Part shown: positions 6,301 to 9,618 of the stretch, piece by piece
Layout of the letters: every line of letters starts with the position of its first letter
How positions within the stretch are numbered: the first letter of the stretch is position 1
Assembly: GCA_015657435.1 (NCBI GenBank)
Contig: JADLKH010000004.1
Location: forward strand, 137,803 to 147,420
From: Synergistales bacterium
Lineage (GTDB): Bacteria > Synergistota > Synergistia > Synergistales > 79-D21
Length of the DNA: 9,618 nucleotides
Reading direction: 5' to 3'
Program-made: the position numbers and the translations under genes
The notes under the pieces: model-generated
The model's input: only the letters and a program-made list of their open reading frames with translations
Databases searched by the model: none
What the model was told of the DNA's origin: nothing

Positions 6301-7718
6301 ATGGCGATTCCGGTTTGGGCCGTGTTCCTCGGGGGGCGCTTTCGGGAGGCCTGGCGGTGATGGCGGTGATGGGATTCCGCCTCCGTGGGACCTGTGGCGA
6401 GCTTTCGTCCCTCAGGCTGGAGGCCGTTCGGATGGAGGAGCGCCTCCGGGCGCAGGACGAGGAGTGTGCCCGCCTTTCTGCCGAAAGGGCCGGTCAGGAA
6501 GGGGAAAACGATGCGCTGAGGGAGGACCTTGGTGCGCTCCAGTCCGAACGCTCCGCCCTGAAGGCCCGGATGGAGGAGCAGGCTGCGGCCGCGGAGTCCA
6601 GACTCGCTCTTCTGGAGGAAGCGAGGACCCGGCTTTCTGAGGCTTTCCAGGCCCTTTCGAGGGAGGCCCTGGAGACCAACAGCAGAACCTTTCTCCAGTT
6701 GGCCGGCGAGACGCTGGGGCAGAAAAGCCAGGCCATCGACCAGGTTGTCCAGCCGCTGAAGGAGTCTCTCGGCAAGGTCGAGTCCGCCATGCGGGAGATC
6801 GAGACGAAGCGCGAGGGAGCTTACGGAAGCCTGACGGAGCAGATTCGGGGTCTTTCGGAAGCCCAGCTGAGGCTGCAAGGGGAGACGGCGAATCTCGTGA
6901 AGGCCCTCCGTCAGCCCCAGGTTCGGGGGAGATGGGGAGAAATCCAGCTTAGGCGGGTTGTCGAACTTGCCGGGATGATCGAGCACTGCGATTTCGAGGA
7001 ACAGGTCTCGGTGACCCGCGATGAGGGGCGGCTCCGGCCCGATCTCATCGTCGCGCTTCCCAACGAGCGGATCATCGTCGTCGACGCCAAGGTCCCCCTC
7101 GAAGCCTACATGGAAGCCATCGAGGCGCAAGACGAGGCGGCCCGCTCCGAAATGCTGAAAAACCATGGCCGCCAGATTCGGGACCACATTTCCAGGCTGG
7201 CGGCCAAGGATTACTGGAAGCAGTTTGACCGGACCCCCGACTTCGTCGTCCTCTTCCTGCCCGGGGAATCCTTCATGAGCGCGGCGGCCGGGACCGATCT
7301 GGAACTGATCGAATACGGCGCGAAAAACCGGGTGCTGCTGGCCACTCCCACGACCCTCCTGGCGCTGCTGAAGGCGGTCGCCTACGGCTGGAACCAGGAG
7401 GCGGTCGCCCGCAGCGCGAAAGCCATCAGCGAGACGGGGCGCGAACTCCACGACCGCCTGAAGACGTTTCTGGTCCACTTCGAAGGGGTTCGGAAGGGTT
7501 TGAAGAACGCGGGGGATTCCTACAACAAGGCCGTCGGTTCCCTGGAAAGCCGGGTGCTGGTCAGCGCACGCCGACTGGCGAATCTGAACCACGCGGACGA
7601 GGCGGAGCTCGGGAGCCCTTCCCCCATGGAAATCCCGCTGCGCTCCCTGGCGGAGTTCGAATCCCCGCTGGAGGAGGAGGAGGAGCCCCCTTGCCCGGCC
7701 GTATCCGACGAGGCATAA
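6301..7718 (+). CDS. rmuC: RmuC family DNA recombination protein; probable one-base frameshift at 6331-6336
   Basis: ATG 6301 follows GGGAGG (6285-6290) and encodes MAIPVWAVFLGG, then its frame runs to a stop at 6360. The next frame carries the rest. Adding one G to the G6 run at 6331-6336 joins them into an N-terminal membrane helix (MAIPVWAVFLGGALSGG, then LAVMAVMGF), standard for RmuC, for 472 residues in all. Without the repair, GTG 6357 (GGGAGG 7 nt upstream) or ATG 6360 would give about 453 residues with a truncated helix. A long Glu/Arg/Ala-rich coiled coil spans about 35-205. The RmuC domain then follows, with GRWGEIQLRR (210-219), RPDLIVALPNERIIVVDAKV (D248, D262, K264; a PD-(D/E)xK nuclease-like arrangement), FLPGES and WNQEA. 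RmuC is linked to limiting rearrangements at inverted repeats; its biochemical activity is inferred from the nuclease fold. The C-terminus has an acidic EEEEE stretch. Confidence 0.9.
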
Positions 7719-7719
7719 T
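7691..7719 (+). promoter_or_regulatory. Promoter for the Flp-type pilin, inside the end of rmuC
   Basis: The -35 is TTGCCC (7691-7696; 4 of 6), the spacer is 17 nt, and the -10 is CATAAT (7714-7719; 5 of 6). The -10 overlaps the rmuC stop codon. The start near 7726 leaves a leader of about 45 nt before ATG 7771, consistent with separate expression of the pilin. Confidence 0.5.
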
Positions 7720-7770
7720 CGAAAAAGGCGACGCGTGGAAGAATGGAAGGTTATAGGGGGCGTTGAACGG

Positions 7771-7968
7771 ATGATCAGGGGTTCGAAAGGGGGCATCGGC
7801 TTGCTGAAGCGGCTTGGTGGATCCTGTCGGTCCGGGCAGACTCAGGTGGAATACGGCCTGATCCTGGCCTTCGTCTCCATTGCCCTCATCGGGAGCCTCG
7901 TGGCGATGTACGTCCTGGACAGGTCGCTCTTCCAATCGGTGATCGACGCGGTGAAAGGGCTTTTCTGA
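7771..7968 (+). CDS. Flp/Fap-type (type IVb) pilin-like small protein
   Basis: A protein of 65 residues, the usual Flp pilin size. A basic leader (residues 1-22) ends in Gly22, followed by QTQVEYGLILAFVSIALIGS. The mature protein would have Glu at +5 and Tyr at +6, the hallmark of Flp pilins, and a hydrophobic helix to about residue 48. A prepilin peptidase would cut after Gly22, and the helix would pack the pilus core. I chose ATG 7771, with AGGGGG at 7755-7760 upstream; GTG 7735 would add 12 residues to the leader and cannot be excluded. No tad/cpa assembly genes, prepilin peptidase or pseudopilins are in the window, so this copy is an orphan here. It follows rmuC by 52 bp and has a candidate promoter of its own. 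Its stop is 13 bp from the stop of the convergent gene. Confidence 0.8.
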   Translation: MIRGSKGGIGLLKRLGGSCRSGQTQVEYGLILAFVSIALIGSLVAMYVLDRSLFQSVIDAVKGLF

Positions 7969-7996
7969 CCCGGGGCGGTTTTCAGGCCTCCCTTTC
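7953..7996. repeat. Inverted repeat spanning the two convergent stop codons
   Basis: GAAAGGG (7953-7959) is the exact reverse complement of CCCTTTC (7990-7996). Nested inside, CTGA (7965-7968) pairs with TCAG (7982-7985), and these contain the two stop codons. No T-run follows on either strand, so this is not a classical terminator. It might block convergent transcripts or be chance. Confidence 0.3.
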
Positions 7997-9618
7997 CCAG
8001 GAAAACCCCTTTGAAAAGGCTTGAACGCAAGCTTCGACAACCAGGGGATCGAATTTGACGCCCTTCAGCGACAGCAGTTCTTCCAGCGCTTTCCCGGTTC
8101 CCAGCGCGGCGCGGTAGGGACGATGGGAGGACATCGCTTCCATCACGTCGGCGACCGCGAGGATCCGGGCTTCGAGAAGGATCTTTTCTCCCGACAGCCC
8201 TCTCGGATAGCCGCTTCCGTCCAGCCTTTCATGGTGCTGGTGGATCGTTTCGGCCAGAGGCCAGTTGACCGTTACCGACTGAAGGATCTTCAGCGCGGCT
8301 TCAGGGTGCGTCTTGATCAGCTCGAACTCCAGCTCGCTCAGTTTCCCGGGCTTGGCCAGAATTTCGGACGGAATCTCGATCTTGCCCGTGTCGTGAACCA
8401 GGGCGGCCAGTTCGATCTCCCGGATCTTCTCCTCGCTCAGCCCCATTTCCCTGGAAACGGCAACCGCCAATTCCGCGACGCGGCGCTGGTGTCCCGCGGT
8501 GTAGGGATCCCGTGATTCGCTGACGTTGGCCAGGACCTGCAGGGTTTGTTCCCAGGACACCCTCAGCTCCGCAATCCTTTCCTTGAGTTCCCCGTTGACG
8601 GTCCGTATTTCCCTCTCGTTTTGGGCCAACTGTTCCTGGGCCTTCTTCATTTCCGTGATGTCGCTCATGATATGGATGAATCCCCGGATCTTTTCCGCGG
8701 AATCGAGAATCGGGTCGATGGTCACCTTGACCCACTTGTCGCCGAGCGGGACCGTCGTGCCGGCCCGGGTTTTTTCCCTGCGCGCGGCTTCCAGCGGACA
8801 GGCGTGGGCTTCGTGGACGATCTCCTTCCTCACCTCCCGGCAGTTTCGCCCGGCGATGAATTCGTCCTTATCCACGTCGAAAAGCTTCGAGGAGGCCGGG
8901 TTGGCCAGCAGGATGTTCGAATCGGCATCCATGACCCACACCGCATCCTGAACGGCGTTGAAGGTGCTTTCCCAGTGCCGGTAGGCCGACTCGAGCGCTG
9001 CCATCGACTTCTGCAGGGCCGCGGTGCGGCTTTTGACCTGGCCTTTGAGGACAAGGGTCCCGATTCCTCCCAGAACCGTCAGGGAACCCAGCACGATCGA
9101 AAGGGTTTTTATCCATGGGGGAACCCAGCCCTCGAAATCTTCGGCGGTCCATTTCCTGATTGACCGGTAATAGATGGATTCGGGGTTTTTCTTCAGGCCG
9201 GCCAGGTTTCTGTCGAGAGCTTCCAGAATTCCCGGATCCAGGGTTCTGGAGGCGGCAAAATAAAGCTGGGCGGGGTTGAAGATCACGGCCGTGTCTTCCA
9301 GGTTGTATTTCTGCCTGTTCCCGGCCCCGAAGAATCGGTTGGCGATGGCGACATCCGTTTTTCCTTCCGAAACAGACCGGAAAGCGGACGGATAATCGGG
9401 GAAGGAGACGAGGGTTGCCGACAGGCCGAAACCATTCAGCAGGCTTCTGAAGGCTTCCTGCTGGACGGAGCCTTCAAGGGTCGAAATCCGTTTCCCCTCG
9501 ACGTCCAGAATCGAACGAATCCCGCTCCCGCGCTTCGCGTAGAGCTGGGACCAGTTGGACAGGACGGACTCGCGGGTGAAGGCGTACCGTCTTTCTCTGT
9601 CGCTGGTGAAGGCAACGT
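7982..9618 (-). CDS. Periplasmic SBP_3 sensor-PAS-HD-GYP c-di-GMP phosphodiesterase (N-terminus outside window)
   Basis: The frame is open to the window edge, giving 544 visible residues. Residues 1-160 resemble the second half of a periplasmic amino-acid-binding (SBP_bac_3) domain: DVEGKRISTLEGS, then FPDYPSAFRSVSEGKTDVAI. A membrane helix follows (WIKTLSIVLGSLTVLGGIGT, about 168-187), then a PAS domain at about 210-320 (VQDAVWVMDADSNILLANPA), and a short coiled coil (EMKKAQEQLAQNEREI). The HD-GYP domain comes last, from about 355. Its catalytic residues are intact: HDTGKIEIP (HD at 408-409), HHERLDGSGYPRGLSG (461-476) and the later SHRPYR. HD-GYP proteins hydrolyse c-di-GMP in the cytoplasm, so this is probably a ligand-gated regulator that lowers c-di-GMP in response to an external solute. 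In-frame GTG 9286 is not the real start because it would cut the sensor domain. Confidence 0.92.
   Translation of the reverse strand, partial: VAFTSDRERRYAFTRESVLSNWSQLYAKRGSGIRSILDVEGKRISTLEGSVQQEAFRSLLNGFGLSATLVSFPDYPSAFRSVSEGKTDVAIANRFFGAGNRQKYNLEDTAVIFNPAQLYFAASRTLDPGILEALDRNLAGLKKNPESIYYRSIRKWTAEDFEGWVPPWIKTLSIVLGSLTVLGGIGTLVLKGQVKSRTAALQKSMAALESAYRHWESTFNAVQDAVWVMDADSNILLANPASSKLFDVDKDEFIAGRNCREVRKEIVHEAHACPLEAARREKTRAGTTVPLGDKWVKVTIDPILDSAEKIRGFIHIMSDITEMKKAQEQLAQNEREIRTVNGELKERIAELRVSWEQTLQVLANVSESRDPYTAGHQRRVAELAVAVSREMGLSEEKIREIELAALVHDTGKIEIPSEILAKPGKLSELEFELIKTHPEAALKILQSVTVNWPLAETIHQHHERLDGSGYPRGLSGEKILLEARILAVADVMEAMSSHRPYRAALGTGKALEELLSLKGVKFDPLVVEACVQAFSKGFSWEREA

Noticed and set aside
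7671..7685. GGA-type triplet repeat near the end of rmuC
   Set aside because: It encodes a short acidic run in a normally variable tail; too short to call a microsatellite of interest.
6165..7796. A 543-codon open frame on the minus strand opposite rmuC
   Set aside because: It is low-complexity and Leu/Pro/Arg/Gly-rich, runs through the terminator and promoter, and is antisense to a clear RmuC protein.

Overview
The window is compact, GC-rich bacterial DNA. It carries eight protein genes, two of them cut by the window edges. I see no RNA genes, insertion sequences, CRISPR arrays or phage genes. The pair of MinD/CooC-type ATPases, one with a built-in 2x[4Fe-4S] ferredoxin, is typical of strict anaerobes such as Desulfobacterota, Synergistota, Clostridia and Thermotogota. 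A membrane-anchored RmuC, an SBP_3-PAS-HD-GYP sensor and envelope genes fit a free-living bacterium. I favour a diderm anaerobe (Desulfobacterota or Synergistota), but the phylum cannot be settled from this sequence alone.

Layout. (1) 1-1336, plus strand: the end of one MinD-like ATPase, overlapping by ATGA a second one that contains the ferredoxin domain. The second reads correctly only if one G is added to a G6 run at 645-650. (2) 1347-1386: a strong hairpin terminator shared with the convergent Lrp/AsnC regulator (1401-1880, minus), which has its own promoter and a possible operator. (3) 2060-4031, minus: a two-gene unit of a processive GT2 glycosyltransferase followed 25 bp later by a DedA-family membrane protein. 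(4) 4032-4306: a divergent intergenic region with a good minus-strand promoter and an inverted repeat in front of the next gene. (5) 4307-6184, plus: an LtaS/MdoB-type phosphoglycerol transferase with Ser in place of the catalytic Thr, followed by a terminator. (6) 6301-7718, plus: rmuC behind a near-consensus promoter; its N-terminal membrane helix is restored only by adding one G to a second G6 run. (7) 7771-7968, plus: a small Flp-type pilin with a candidate promoter inside the end of rmuC. (8) 7982-9618, minus: the C-terminal part of a periplasmic-sensor c-di-GMP phosphodiesterase, convergent with the pilin and 13 bp from it.

How the genes may work together. The divergent glycosyltransferase-DedA and LtaS-like units look like an envelope module: a polymerising glycosyltransferase, a possible lipid-carrier flippase and a phosphoglycerol transferase. 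The pilin and the c-di-GMP phosphodiesterase both relate to surface attachment, but here they are only neighbours. The most useful observation about the sequence itself is that both broken genes are repaired by the same edit, G6 to G7. This points to homopolymer undercalling in the assembly rather than two independent pseudogenes.
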